Shown in pieces: positions 53,306 through 62,458 of a stretch of DNA of 64,000 nucleotides. Made by a program: the position numbers and the translations under genes. Within the stretch, counting starts at the first letter, position 1. The number at the start of each line of letters is the position of its first letter. The DNA is from CBDCXF01 sp965223755 (GTDB taxonomy: Bacteria > Acidobacteriota > Thermoanaerobaculia > Multivoradales > JAHEKO01), in NCBI GenBank assembly GCA_965223755.1, contig CBDCXF010000002.1, positions 620,001 to 684,000 of the forward strand, read 5' to 3'. The notes beneath the pieces were generated by a model, which did not search any database, was not told the origin of the DNA, and saw only the letters and a program-made list of their open reading frames with translations.

Positions 53306-54155
53306 AGGGGTTGCGGCCCTGCATGCGTTACCGGCAGAAGAACTGGCCGCCGCGCGCAGCCGGGTCCGGGTGGTGGTGCTGGCCGGGTTCGGGCTCAACT
53401 GTGAAGTGGAAACCGAGCACGCTTTCAGAATCGCTGGGGCAACGGTCGAGCAAGTCCATCTCACCGATCTGCTGAACGGCTCTCGTCACTTGGCGGACTT
53501 CCATATCGTCGCCTTCCCGGGAGGGTTCGCCTTTGGCGACCACCTCGGCGCCGGTTTCGTGTTCGCCAACCGCATCCGCCACCGTATGTACGATCGCCTG
53601 GTTGCCTTTATCGAAAAGGGCGGCCTGGCAATCGGGATCTGCAATGGCTTCCAGATGATGACCCGGCTCGGCATGCTGCCCGGCCTCGATGGCGACTACC
53701 GGACGCCGCGCGCTACCATCGCGCCTAACGACCACCTCGGCTACCGCAACGCCTGGGTGCGCCTGAAGATGAACCCGGAATCGTCGTGTGTGTGGACGCA
53801 GAATGTCGATGAAATGGATCTACCCAGTCGCCACGGGGAGGGGAAGTTTCTGGTGGAAAATCCCGAGCTTCTAGCGCGCATGGAAGAGGCCGGCCAAGTG
53901 GCGGCGCACTACGTCGATCAGGACGGCGCGCCCACTGAGGAATGGCCGGCCAACCCCAACGGATCACCCGGGGGAGTTGCTGGAGTTTGTGACCCTTCGG
54001 GCCGGCTCTTCGGCCTCATGCCCCACCCAGATGCTTTCCTCTACCCGTTTCAGCATCCTGGCTGGTTTCGCGGTGAGGATCGAAACACCCCGGAAGGCCA
54101 AGGGATAGCGATCTTCCGCAATGGCGTGGACTACGTAGCCGCCCAGCTCGTATAG
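53298..54155 (+). CDS. purQ: FGAM synthase glutaminase subunit PurQ
   Basis: 285 aa, class I glutamine amidotransferase feeding ammonia to PurL. The start at 53298 has GGAGG 5 nt upstream and overlaps the purL stop. Residues 25-45 read VVVLAGFGLNCEVETEHAF; FPGGFAFGDHLGAG, the nucleophile Cys in AIGICNGFQMM, and GLMPHPDAF (catalytic His) complete the site. The acidic triad residue is Asp in PHPD instead of the common PHPE. The length is that of the longer PurQ type. Confidence 0.9.
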   Translation: MSRGVAALHALPAEELAAARSRVRVVVLAGFGLNCEVETEHAFRIAGATVEQVHLTDLLNGSRHLADFHIVAFPGGFAFGDHLGAGFVFANRIRHRMYDRLVAFIEKGGLAIGICNGFQMMTRLGMLPGLDGDYRTPRATIAPNDHLGYRNAWVRLKMNPESSCVWTQNVDEMDLPSRHGEGKFLVENPELLARMEEAGQVAAHYVDQDGAPTEEWPANPNGSPGGVAGVCDPSGRLFGLMPHPDAFLYPFQHPGWFRGEDRNTPEGQGIAIFRNGVDYVAAQLV

Positions 54156-54167
54156 GAAAGGTGCTCG

Positions 54168-54337
54168 TAGGGGAGCCCCTTGCGGGCTCCCGGGAGGGAC
54201 AAGTTCTTCGTCACTTCATCACTCGTCATTGAGACGGGAGGGGGCAAGCCCCTCCCCTACGCATGTAATTTTTGAGGGGCCCGTAGGGGAGCCCCTCGCG
54301 GGCTCCCGTGGGAGGGGACAAGCCCCTCCCCTACACT
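54168..54337. repeat. cluster of four 21-bp hairpin repeats
   Basis: The 196-bp gap between purQ and the DUF1697 gene is filled by hairpins with 8-bp stems and 5-nt loops at 54171-54191, 54236-54256, 54287-54307 and 54310-54330, each bordered by GTAG or CTAC. A short octamer tract (CTTCGTCACTTCATCACTCG) lies between the first two. They may stop transcription from both sides. Confidence 0.85.
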
Positions 54338-54351
54338 CAAGATGCCGCCTA

Positions 54352-54891
54352 TCAGGCCGTTAAGAATCGCGCCACGACCCGCTCCAGCGTCCTCTGGGTG
54401 CGGACCGTCATCGTCCCTAGAAGCCGCTCGATCGCCTTGAAGTCGAGCTCGGACTCGGAAACGCCCCCACGCGGCAACCAGTAGAGCTCCGATCCATGGA
54501 CAGCGAGAAGATCGTCCGCGGTCTGCAGTTCCAACACGGCCTCGATGACCTCGTTCTCAGGCGCTTTGGTCAGCATCGCCACTTGGCACTTGCCGGCAAA
54601 GCCCTCCGTCTGTGAAGCGGAGAATGGCTGGTGGCTCGCGATTCCTCGCGCATCGGCCGCAGAACGAATGAATGTGTCCACCGGATACTCGAGTTGGCGT
54701 TCCAATTCGGCCCCGATCTTGGCTGCGTCGGGCGCATTGCCAGGCGAATCGAACACCACATTGCCGCTGGCGAGAAATGCCGCCGGGTCATCGAAACCCA
54801 TATCGGCAAAAAAGGCACAGAGTTCGTCGTTGCGGATGCGGCGGTTGCCGAGGTTCATTCCGCGCAGGAAGGCAACGTAGCGATCGTTCAT
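54352..54891 (-). CDS. DUF1697 family protein
   Basis: 179 aa. YVAFLRGMNLGNRRIRNDEL at the start, FLASGNVVFDSPGN and LYWLPRGGVSESELDFKAIE are diagnostic. The fold is ferredoxin-like and the function is unknown. It converges on purQ across hairpin repeats and carries another hairpin/octamer cluster directly upstream. Confidence 0.87.
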   Translation of the reverse strand: MNDRYVAFLRGMNLGNRRIRNDELCAFFADMGFDDPAAFLASGNVVFDSPGNAPDAAKIGAELERQLEYPVDTFIRSAADARGIASHQPFSASQTEGFAGKCQVAMLTKAPENEVIEAVLELQTADDLLAVHGSELYWLPRGGVSESELDFKAIERLLGTMTVRTQRTLERVVARFLTA

Positions 54892-54937
54892 GGGTCGGTG
54901 ATCTTACGCTGGGGGGTACAAGCCCCCGTCCCCGTCA

Positions 54938-55033
54938 CCAGGGAGGGGACAAGCCCCTCCCCTACGTCCCACCTCGTCACTTGTCGCCCGTCACTTGTCG
55001 CCCGTCACTTCGTCACTTCGTCACTTCGTCACT
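54938..55033. repeat. hairpin plus GTGACGAA octamer tract
   Basis: A 21-bp hairpin (54941-54961) is followed by about seven TTCGTCAC/CCCGTCAC-type octamers (54973-55033), which run to the stop codon of the MBL-fold gene. Read on the minus strand, it has the same order as the insert in purL (octamers, then hairpin). Confidence 0.85.
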
Positions 55034-55836
55034 TACCGAGCCGAGCCGATTTCGATCCAGTCGGTGGGGGCAGTCTGGTTGCTGACCACGACTTCTACCG
55101 CCGAGCCGAGGTTTTCGAGGGTCTCCTCCATTGCCTCGGCGGCGAGATGAGGACGATTGTTGGTTCTCGAAAGATGGTAGAGCACCACCATTTGCAATCG
55201 GTCGCAGTCGACTTGGCGCAGGCCCTCTGCGGCGGACTGATTCGACAAGTGCCCCTTGTGACTGAGAATCCTCCGCTTCAGCGGCCACGGATACGGTCCT
55301 TCGGTGAGCATCTGCACGTCGTGATTGGACTCCAGAACCAACGCGTCAACAGAATCGACTTTGCGCCAAACGTAGCCGCTCGCTTCCCCCAGATCCGCGA
55401 TCACCGCCAGCCGTTCCCCGGACGACGCTTCCAACACATAGCCGACCGGTTCTCGTGCGTCGTGGGGGATCGCAAACGGCGTCACTTCCATCCCACTCAG
55501 TTCTTGCGGCTGGTCTGCCTCGACTCGCGATCCCCAGGCTCCGGCGCGCATCGCCTGCAACGTGCCCTCAGTCGCCCAGACCGGAGTTTGGAAACGCTTG
55601 CGAAACTGGCGCACACCGCGGCAATGATCGTTGTGTTCGTGGGTGATCAGGATGTTGCCGATGGTTTCCGGCGCGATGCCGACGGACTCCAAACGACGCA
55701 CCAATTCCCGCGCCGAAAACCCGCAATCGATGAGCAGCCGCCGACCTTCGTACTCGACTACGACCGCGTTTCCCGAGCTTCCCGAGCCGAGGACGCAGAA
55801 GCGCAGACCGCTACGGAGGTTGAGGGCGAGTTGCAC
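55033..55836 (-). CDS. MBL-fold hydrolase, YycJ/WalJ-like
   Basis: 267 aa. The start FCVLGSGSSGNAVVVEYEGR and the motif ITHEHNDHCRGVR with VLESNHDVQML and ILSHKGHLSNQSAAEGL fit the YycJ/WalJ group of MBL exonuclease-like proteins. Zinc ligands (HEHNDH) are intact. The last residues (IGSAR) run to the edge of the octamer repeats, and the stop codon is adjacent to them, so the C-terminus may have been changed by the repeat. Confidence 0.85.
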   Translation of the reverse strand: MQLALNLRSGLRFCVLGSGSSGNAVVVEYEGRRLLIDCGFSARELVRRLESVGIAPETIGNILITHEHNDHCRGVRQFRKRFQTPVWATEGTLQAMRAGAWGSRVEADQPQELSGMEVTPFAIPHDAREPVGYVLEASSGERLAVIADLGEASGYVWRKVDSVDALVLESNHDVQMLTEGPYPWPLKRRILSHKGHLSNQSAAEGLRQVDCDRLQMVVLYHLSRTNNRPHLAAEAMEETLENLGSAVEVVVSNQTAPTDWIEIGSAR

Positions 55837-55887
55837 GGTGGGAAGGTATCAGAGGTCGGCCCGAAATGGCGTCGTGCGGATTTCACA

Positions 55888-55940
55888 TGTAGGGATGGGG
55901 CTCGCCCCGTCCGGGAGGGGGTAAACCCCTCCCCTTCAAG
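55888..55940. repeat. two further hairpin repeats
   Basis: One hairpin at 55892-55911 (GGATGGGG/CCCCGTCC with a wobble) and one at 55913-55933 (GGGAGGGG, 5-nt loop, CCCCTCCC). They lie between the two MBL-fold genes. Confidence 0.75.
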
Positions 55941-55959
55941 CTCAGGATGAACGGGTGGA

Positions 55960-56703
55960 TCAAAACTCGTAGGTCTGTCCCTGCTGCAGCAACTCGAAGT
56001 CGTCCAACTCGGCCATCACCTGCTCGGCGCAGGGAGGCTTGAGGTGGTGGATCAGCACCCGAACGTCGCGCTGACATTTGTTCAGTTCGGAGCGCAAGCT
56101 CGTCGGCGTCAGGTGACCGGTGCGATCGGCGAGCTCTTGGCGAGCGCTGTCGAAGCTCACCTCGATCATCGCGGTGCCAATGTCTTCTCGAGCATTGAGG
56201 AGTTCCCACAGGCGATGGGTGGGGCCGGTGTCGCTGGACCACAGGAATGAGGTGGAACCGTCGGAAACGATGTAGCCGAAGGTCGGCACGGTGTGGTCGA
56301 CCTTGAAAGGAGTCCATTCGAGGCCGCCCGCCGAGAAGGGCCGTTCGGCTTCGATCTCGATGAAGTCGACCACCCGCGGCGCCAACGCGGAAATATCGAA
56401 ATCGGGCCACAGTCGATTGTTGATGAGGTGGCGCCGCAGGGCGTAGAGGGTCTCGGCCGGCCCGAACACTTTGATCGGCGGTCGCAAAACGACGGCACAG
56501 TTCTCCAGCAGGAATGGTAGTTCGAGTACGTGGTCGACGTGGGCATGGGTCAGCACCACCGCTTCGATACTCCGCTGCCGTTCGAGTTCGAGGCCGCTGG
56601 CCACCGATCCTGCATCGAGCACGACGCGGTCCTCTACAAACAATGAGGTCGGCCGCTTGCCTGGGCCGACCCCACCAAATGATCCCAAGACTTCAACCTT
56701 CAA
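55960..56703 (-). CDS. MBL-fold phosphodiesterase-like protein
   Basis: 247 aa. The zinc motif THAHVDHVLELPFLL, with SFLWSSDTGPTHRLWELL and VLIHHLKPPC, matches the class II cyclic-nucleotide phosphodiesterase / MBL group (PDEase_II). The substrate could be cAMP, but other MBL enzymes share the layout. The start has no strong RBS; the peptidase-MA fusion gene ends 40 nt downstream. Confidence 0.8.
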   Translation of the reverse strand: MKVEVLGSFGGVGPGKRPTSLFVEDRVVLDAGSVASGLELERQRSIEAVVLTHAHVDHVLELPFLLENCAVVLRPPIKVFGPAETLYALRRHLINNRLWPDFDISALAPRVVDFIEIEAERPFSAGGLEWTPFKVDHTVPTFGYIVSDGSTSFLWSSDTGPTHRLWELLNAREDIGTAMIEVSFDSARQELADRTGHLTPTSLRSELNKCQRDVRVLIHHLKPPCAEQVMAELDDFELLQQGQTYEF

Positions 56704-56743
56704 TCAGGCGCCTCCCTGGGCTGAGGCTACTAGATCTGAGCGG

Positions 56744-59740
56744 CTAGAAACGAAATCCGATCCACCAGGTGGTTGCAAAGGAGTCCGCAGAGGTCTCCAA
56801 ATCTGTGACCTTGGCGAAGTCCATGTTGAACGGAAGTCCGAAGATGATGGTCGAAAAGCCGAATCCGTAGGCAGCGATACCTCCATCCAGACGATCGTTT
56901 TCCGAATCGTAGAAGTCGAACGGCTGTCCGTTGCCACAATTGAAATCGATGCCGTCAACGCTGCACCAGGCTCCTCCGATGTCGAAGAAGATGTTTCCTT
57001 GAATTCCTTGGAACGAGAGGACGCCGACGGGAGTGATCAAGAAGTCGATCAAAGGGAAGCGCAATTCAACGTTGGCGTAGAGTCCTTGGTTCCCGCTCAG
57101 GGTTCGAAAGTCGACGCCGCGCACGTCATCGGTGCCGCCGAAGAAGGTCAGGTTAGGGCTGTTGCCGTCACTGGTGAACCCATAACCACGCATTGCCAGG
57201 GACCCTCTGCGGCCGAGCGGAAAATACTGACGCCAGTCCAACGCAAAGGTGGTGAAAAGAGATCCACTTTCTTCGGTGTCGGGGGCGTATTCGGCCCGAG
57301 CGTAGTAACGACGCCCACTGATCGGGGCAAAACCGCTGAACACGGTGCTGTCGCCCACAAACCGCAACCGAGCGAAAGGAAAGTCGTCTTCGAGCAGGGG
57401 TACGGTCTGCAGCGTGTCGGTGCCGCCAAAGCCAAAATCAGTCGACACGACCGCGTCCTCGATGGTCCGCTTGACCCATCCGACGCCGCCTTCGACCCGG
57501 TGATTGAAGTCCAACGGATAGACCAGCGAACCGAACGCACCTAGGACTTCATAGCGCCTTTCGGCGCGGATCTCGCCGCTGCCTACACTGCTGGAGCGAC
57601 TGAGAACGCGAAACGTTCGATCGTCGAATACCGTTGCTACTTTCTGCAGACGGTTCTTCAGATTCGCATAGGTGATGTTGAAGTTGCGGAACGAATCTAC
57701 GGTCTGGAACTGAGCGAGGATGCGCCGATCGCCGAGAAAGTCCGAGAGCGAAATCGCCACAGTCCCGATGAAGCGTTGGTCTGTGGTCACCGCAACCGAG
57801 GAGCCGCTCACTCCTTCGATAAAGAACTTGCTCTTGTAGGGACCGATGTTGGCCGAGTCGATGTTCGCTTCAATGGTGGGCTCAAATTCCGGCAGTTCGG
57901 CCAACTGCAGGCCCGCCCCTTCGGGCTCTTCCTCATCCGGCTCGACGATGATGATCGGATCGGTAATCGGCTTGGCTTCATCGAGGAGGTAGAGATCGTG
58001 ACGACCCCGCCAGAAAGCCGTGTAGACCAGGCGATCGTCGCCCGCCGGGTTGGACAGCGGCATCGGCATATAGGCACCGGTCACCGAATTGGTGTGCTGA
58101 ATGATTTCTCCGGTCGCCATGTCCTTGGAGAAGATGTTGTTGGCCCCGGTGTAATCCGAAGTGAAGTAGAGGCGGCTCGCGTCGGCCGAGTAGACCGGAT
58201 CGGTGGCGTTGTCCTCGCCGTCCGTTATCGGGAAACGAATCGACGGATCGGATCGCTCGATGCGATAGATGCGATGGGTGTCTCCCGTGGCCGAGGTGAA
58301 CACAATCGACTCGCCATCGGGCGAATAGGATGGCGCGCCATCGTAGACGGTGTCGTTGGTCAAGTTGGTGACGGACCCCGTCGAGAGGTCATATTCAAAG
58401 ATGTCGAACTGGCCGTCGCGGTGTCCGGCGAAAGCAATGGTGCCGCCGTCGGGCGACCACGCCGGATTAATGGCTTGATCTACGGCAACGTCCAGCAACT
58501 CCCGCACCCCGCCACCGCGCACATTGATCAAAGCGAGCTTGCGCGAGCCCTCTTTGCGGACAAAAGCGGCAATCTGGTCGCCGTCGGGAGAGAACGCAAG
58601 GTCTCGGCCCATCTTGCGAGGTATCTCGCCGATCTCCTGGGCGATGAAGTACTGCACGTCGGTGGTAAACCCTTTGGTCAGGTTCTTGAATCGTTCGCGC
58701 GTCTTGGTGTCGTAGAGAACGATATCCACCTCGCCGCGGTCGCGCACGAACGCCGCGATCAAATCGCCCGAAGGTGAAGCCACCGGAGAAGCGACGTTGA
58801 CCGGGGCCTTGCCCCGCTCCTGGCGGAACTGCCGTCCGAAGTCGGCCGGTTCTCCCGTTACCACCAGCTCGGGGAGGTACTTACGGCGCAGCCAGCGGCG
58901 AAAATCGGCGGAGAAGTCCTCCGGATCTTCGGTAAATGCGCGCTCGATCGCCGGCTCTACTCGCGAGCCGAGAGTGCTGCGCAGCTCGAGTAGAAAGGCG
59001 CGCACGCCTTCCTTACCGTAGGTCTCTTCGATGTAGTCAAAGAAAGCGTGACCGTAGCGGTAGGCGAAGAAACCCGAGGGATTCTGGCCGATCTCCGGAA
59101 TGTTGTCGTTGACCACCGCGTCGCGTAGGTACATCTTGTCGCGCGCGTTCTCGTCAGCGGCGTAGTAGCTGGCCATACCCTCATTGATGAACTGCGGCGC
59201 GGACGAGGTGATGCCCTTGCCGGCGCTGCCACCATAGAGGATGTGGTACTGGAAGATGTGGGTCAGTTCGTGAAGGATCAACTCCAGCAGCTCGTTGTCC
59301 GGCATGTCGACCGGCAGCACCATGCGGTTGCGGACCGAACTGGCAAATGCACCGAGACCCTCGGGAATGTAGTTGAGGATGATGTTGTTCTGCTGGAACT
59401 CGTTGTGAGTGCGATAGAAGATCAACGGCGTCGGCTTGGGAATTTGATAGTCGAACTCCCGGGATAGGTGGTCGTAGGCTGACTCTGCGAACGACACCAC
59501 CCGATCGAGCTGATGCTCCGCGTCCTCGTAGTAATAAACATCGAAGTGCGTGGCGTGGTAAATCTTCCAATCGAAATCGCGATATTGAATCTTGGCGTTC
59601 TTGCCAAACTGCGCCGCGGCGGGCACCGCAGCCAGGACGGCGGCGAAAACGGTCAGCGCCAGCGGCTTTGCCATTGTGCGAAGGGCCAGCGCGCGAAGGG
59701 TCAGCGACCCAGGGCTGGTGGACACAAAGCTTCTAGTCAC
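56744..59740 (-). CDS. exported peptidase-MA / TolB-like / Omp85-like fusion
   Basis: About 998 aa from GTG 59740, which follows AAAGGAG; a start at ATG 59674 is possible. A signal peptide ends near VPAAAQ. Domain 1 is a gluzincin-like protease of the peptidase-MA type with LILHELTHIFQYH and FINEGMASYY as third-ligand segment. Domain 2 is a PD40/TolB-like propeller (LAFSPDGDQIAAF, PAWSPDGGTIAFAG, SYSPDGESIVFTS). Domain 3 is an Omp85/BamA-like barrel, ending with GGTDDVRGVDFRTL, NIFFDIGGAWCS and AYGFGFSTIIFGLPF and closing in aromatic WWIGFRF. It is an outer-membrane protein. Confidence 0.82.
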   Translation of the reverse strand: MTRSFVSTSPGSLTLRALALRTMAKPLALTVFAAVLAAVPAAAQFGKNAKIQYRDFDWKIYHATHFDVYYYEDAEHQLDRVVSFAESAYDHLSREFDYQIPKPTPLIFYRTHNEFQQNNIILNYIPEGLGAFASSVRNRMVLPVDMPDNELLELILHELTHIFQYHILYGGSAGKGITSSAPQFINEGMASYYAADENARDKMYLRDAVVNDNIPEIGQNPSGFFAYRYGHAFFDYIEETYGKEGVRAFLLELRSTLGSRVEPAIERAFTEDPEDFSADFRRWLRRKYLPELVVTGEPADFGRQFRQERGKAPVNVASPVASPSGDLIAAFVRDRGEVDIVLYDTKTRERFKNLTKGFTTDVQYFIAQEIGEIPRKMGRDLAFSPDGDQIAAFVRKEGSRKLALINVRGGGVRELLDVAVDQAINPAWSPDGGTIAFAGHRDGQFDIFEYDLSTGSVTNLTNDTVYDGAPSYSPDGESIVFTSATGDTHRIYRIERSDPSIRFPITDGEDNATDPVYSADASRLYFTSDYTGANNIFSKDMATGEIIQHTNSVTGAYMPMPLSNPAGDDRLVYTAFWRGRHDLYLLDEAKPITDPIIIVEPDEEEPEGAGLQLAELPEFEPTIEANIDSANIGPYKSKFFIEGVSGSSVAVTTDQRFIGTVAISLSDFLGDRRILAQFQTVDSFRNFNITYANLKNRLQKVATVFDDRTFRVLSRSSSVGSGEIRAERRYEVLGAFGSLVYPLDFNHRVEGGVGWVKRTIEDAVVSTDFGFGGTDTLQTVPLLEDDFPFARLRFVGDSTVFSGFAPISGRRYYARAEYAPDTEESGSLFTTFALDWRQYFPLGRRGSLAMRGYGFTSDGNSPNLTFFGGTDDVRGVDFRTLSGNQGLYANVELRFPLIDFLITPVGVLSFQGIQGNIFFDIGGAWCSVDGIDFNCGNGQPFDFYDSENDRLDGGIAAYGFGFSTIIFGLPFNMDFAKVTDLETSADSFATTWWIGFRF

Positions 59741-59786
59741 GAGGACTCCTTTCAAGTCCATCCGATTTTGGCTCACGGACGGGAGA

Positions 59787-60491
59787 CTATTCACTGTAGA
59801 GGGCGCGCGTCGCAGCGACGCGTCGCTGGACGAAGATTCCAGCAATTCGGTCTTCAAGAGCCTGCAGATTGGCGAACATTCCAGTCACTGGATCGGCACT
59901 GTCGGTCGGAAACTCGCGAAAGTCGCGGAAGTTCTCATGGTGAAGTTGCTCGCCGCTCTGTCCTTCGTACACCTGCAATACGATGTCGAAATCGAACCCG
60001 GTGGCTTCGACCAGCACCTGCCGGTAGTAGGTGCGCCCGTCGAAGGGTGACACGTACTCCTCGGTGCGGTAGCCACTACGCTCCTGGACATCGAAATCGA
60101 GGCTGCAAGAAAGGATCAGGTCAGCCTGGGTCTGGGAGCCGATAAAGGCCCAAAAGTCCGAGTCGTCGCCCAATTGTTTGAGGTCGAAAACCGGGTAGTC
60201 GACAGGACCGGATTCCACGAACTTGAGGTCGGTTTTGCGACCGATGAGGCGGCTGACGTAGCGCTCAAACTCGCGCACTAGGTCCAGATCGTAAGAACTC
60301 TCTTCACCTTCTTCATCAAAAACCAGGCACGGCGCGAGAGTGACCGTTTCTTTGCCTTCGAGGTCGATACGCGCGCGAACCGGAAGCTCGATACGCACGT
60401 CGACCACCGAAGCTTGCAACGCCGGCACCGACGACGACAGCAAGGCGGCGAAAGCAGCCCAAGCGATTCGCTGTTGGTAGCGTTTGCTCAT
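59787..60491 (-). CDS. exported protein of the fusion operon
   Basis: 234 aa with a signal peptide (AFAALLSSSVPALQA). LILSCSLDFDVQER, EEYVSPFDGRTYYRQVLVE and FDFDIVLQVYEGQSGEQLHH suggest a CsgG/TolB-N-like alpha/beta domain; no catalytic motif. The start overlaps the TPR gene by ATGA, and the peptidase-MA fusion follows after 46 nt. A role in building or loading the envelope is inferred from context only. Confidence 0.68.
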   Translation of the reverse strand: MSKRYQQRIAWAAFAALLSSSVPALQASVVDVRIELPVRARIDLEGKETVTLAPCLVFDEEGEESSYDLDLVREFERYVSRLIGRKTDLKFVESGPVDYPVFDLKQLGDDSDFWAFIGSQTQADLILSCSLDFDVQERSGYRTEEYVSPFDGRTYYRQVLVEATGFDFDIVLQVYEGQSGEQLHHENFRDFREFPTDSADPVTGMFANLQALEDRIAGIFVQRRVAATRALYSE

Positions 60492-61000
60492 GCTTCGCCT
60501 CCGATCTGTTGCGAAGGATCGGGATTGTCACTGCTGGCCTCACTGACCGTCTGCTCGGGTTCGTCGTCGGTGTTCTCGGCCAGCGCTTCACCTTCCTCAG
60601 ACTCAGCCTCGCTGTCGCCTTCGTCGCTGACTTCATCACCGTCTAGGCCACCTCGATAGGCCTGATAGAACTCGACAAAGCGCGCGTAGTTGCGCTTCGC
60701 CTCCTCGAGGTTGGCTCCCTTCTCGATCGCCAGGCGATATTCCTCCATAGCCTCGTCATAGAGCCCAAGCGCCTCAAGACAAACCGCAATGTTGTTGTGG
60801 ATTCGTGGATTGTTGGGTTCGGCCTTGGCGGCTTGGCGAAAGCGAAATAACGCTTCGCTCCAAAGTCCACGGCCGGCCATCTCGGCGCCGAAGCTGATCT
60901 GGTCGACTGGCTTGGCCGGAAGCACTGCGGGTATGACGACCCACAAAAAAGCGACGGCGCCTAGGCACCGCGCGATCCGGCGACGCATTTGAGAACTCAT
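60488..61000 (-). CDS. exported TPR protein
   Basis: 170 aa with a signal-like N-terminus (GAVAFLWVVIPAVLPAKPV). Two TPR units span about residues 40-110 (LFRFRQAAKAEPNNPRIHNN, AMEEYRLAIEKGANLEEAKR), followed by an acidic low-complexity tail (DSEAESEEGEALAEN). It is the first gene of the envelope operon and overlaps the next gene by ATGA. A protein-protein adaptor role is likely. Confidence 0.72.
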   Translation of the reverse strand: MSSQMRRRIARCLGAVAFLWVVIPAVLPAKPVDQISFGAEMAGRGLWSEALFRFRQAAKAEPNNPRIHNNIAVCLEALGLYDEAMEEYRLAIEKGANLEEAKRNYARFVEFYQAYRGGLDGDEVSDEGDSEAESEEGEALAENTDDEPEQTVSEASSDNPDPSQQIGGEA

Positions 61001-61278
61001 CGATTAAGACTCCGCTATGTTCCCGCGCACTCTCAGCAGTATAGACCGCCGCTGGCCTCGTGGTTACGGCGGCGGGCTTGCACCGGATGGGCAAGCCTTC
61101 AGGCTGTCGCTTGCGTGCAAGGGAAGTGCCGTCCTGTAAGTGACTCTGCCGCAACGACATGATTTCAACCGGCAGTGTTGCGAACTCGCTTTCCGTCTCT
61201 GTAATGGGATCAGTGTCTCTATCGGTGGACGGAGTGAAACCGGCGGCATGACTCCGACGACGCTTACCGACAAAGACC

Positions 61279-62370
61279 ATGCGCATAGATAACCAGCTCG
61301 AAGGCAGCCAGTTCGACCGCAATCAACTCATCGCTCTCAACGCCAACCGCGCCATCGATCCCAACCTCCTCTATCGCCTGCCGGCGATGTCAAAGATGGA
61401 GGTCGAAGCGGTGCGGACCAAAGACCCGAAACTCAACGGCAAGATCGCTTTCAGCTTGGCCAACGCCAACGAAATCGCCGAACGGGAAGCTCGTGGCGCG
61501 GCTGAAGTCAGCGGACGGATCATCACCTGTGTCGAGAGTGACTACCCCGCCGTGCTGCGCGACCTGGAATTGCCCCCACCCGTCCTCTATGTGCGCGGCA
61601 CTCTGCCTCGCGACAAAACTACCGCCGTCGCCATCGTCGGATCGCGCCGAACCGACTCCTACGGCCGAGAGGTCGCTCGGACGTTCGGTCGCGACTTGGC
61701 CGCGGCCGGAGCTTGGATCGCCTCGGGACTGGCAGCCGGGGTCGATGGCGCTGCACACCGTGGCGCCATCGAAGCCACAGGCAAAACCCTAGCGGTGTTC
61801 GGTTGCGGCATCGATGTCGTCTACCCAAAACACCACCAGGCGCTGGCGGCCGAAGTCGCCGACCACGGGGCGGTCGTCAGTCAGTTTCCCCTCGGAACGC
61901 CCCCACACGCTCGCAACTTCCCGATGCGCAACCACCTCATTGCCATCTGGGCTCAGTTGACCCTGGTGATCCGCGCCACTTGGAAATCCGGTTCTCTGAT
62001 CACCGCGCGCATCGCTCTCGAACTCGGGCGCGAGGTGTTCGCCGTTCCCGGTTCGATCTTCGATTCCCGCTCTGATGGATGTCATGGCTTGCTCGCCGAT
62101 GGAGCCGGCGTCGCTCATCGACCCGCCGACCTCCTTCCTTACCTGCCCGGTTGTTCTCCTGTCACCTGCCCCCCGTCTCAGTCTCACTTGCAAACCTCCC
62201 CGAGCCTGCTCATGGTGCTCCCCGAAGTCGGCCAGACCGTAGCCCTCGAAGAGGTCGCGCAGCGTGCAGGGCAGCCCGTCGAAGCGCTGCTCGCCGAGCT
62301 TGCGGCGTTGGAACTGGCGGGAACCATCGAACGCCTCTCCGGAGGCCGAATCTGCCGTAGGAGCGAGTAG
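61279..62370 (+). CDS. dprA: DNA-processing protein DprA
   Basis: 363 aa. DprA loads RecA on incoming single-stranded DNA in natural transformation. The Rossmann-like core shows AIVGSRRTDSYGREVA, WIASGLAAGVDGAAHRGAIE, TLAVFGCGIDVVYP, NFPMRNHLIAIWAQ and SGSLITARIALELGREVFAV. The N-terminal region (1-75) is not a clear SAM domain. Between core and C-terminal winged helix (VALEEVAQRAGQPVEALLAE) lies a short Pro/Ser/Cys-rich linker that may also be repeat-derived. topA begins 88 nt downstream. Confidence 0.88.
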   Translation: MRIDNQLEGSQFDRNQLIALNANRAIDPNLLYRLPAMSKMEVEAVRTKDPKLNGKIAFSLANANEIAEREARGAAEVSGRIITCVESDYPAVLRDLELPPPVLYVRGTLPRDKTTAVAIVGSRRTDSYGREVARTFGRDLAAAGAWIASGLAAGVDGAAHRGAIEATGKTLAVFGCGIDVVYPKHHQALAAEVADHGAVVSQFPLGTPPHARNFPMRNHLIAIWAQLTLVIRATWKSGSLITARIALELGREVFAVPGSIFDSRSDGCHGLLADGAGVAHRPADLLPYLPGCSPVTCPPSQSHLQTSPSLLMVLPEVGQTVALEEVAQRAGQPVEALLAELAALELAGTIERLSGGRICRRSE

Positions 62371-62458
62371 GGCGATTTGACGTGGAAGCGTTTTTCCCCG
62401 AAAGTTCCGCGCCTATGCGTTGTTCGACCCCGCCATACATCCCAGGAACTCCCTCGCG

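Noticed and set aside
54631..55950. 439-codon open frame on the plus strand
   Set aside because: It runs antisense through the DUF1697 and YycJ-like genes and across the repeats. It has no RBS and no family features; it is an artefact of GC-rich sequence.
56471..57544. 357-codon open frame on the plus strand
   Set aside because: Antisense to the phosphodiesterase-like and Omp85-like genes, without initiation signals.
57776..58777. 333-codon open frame on the plus strand
   Set aside because: Antisense to the TolB-like propeller part; composition mirrors that gene.
62140..62200. Possible repeat insertion in the dprA linker
   Set aside because: The stretch is Pro/Ser/Cys-rich and looks foreign, but it does not match the hairpin or octamer family in this window, so no claim is made beyond a remark.
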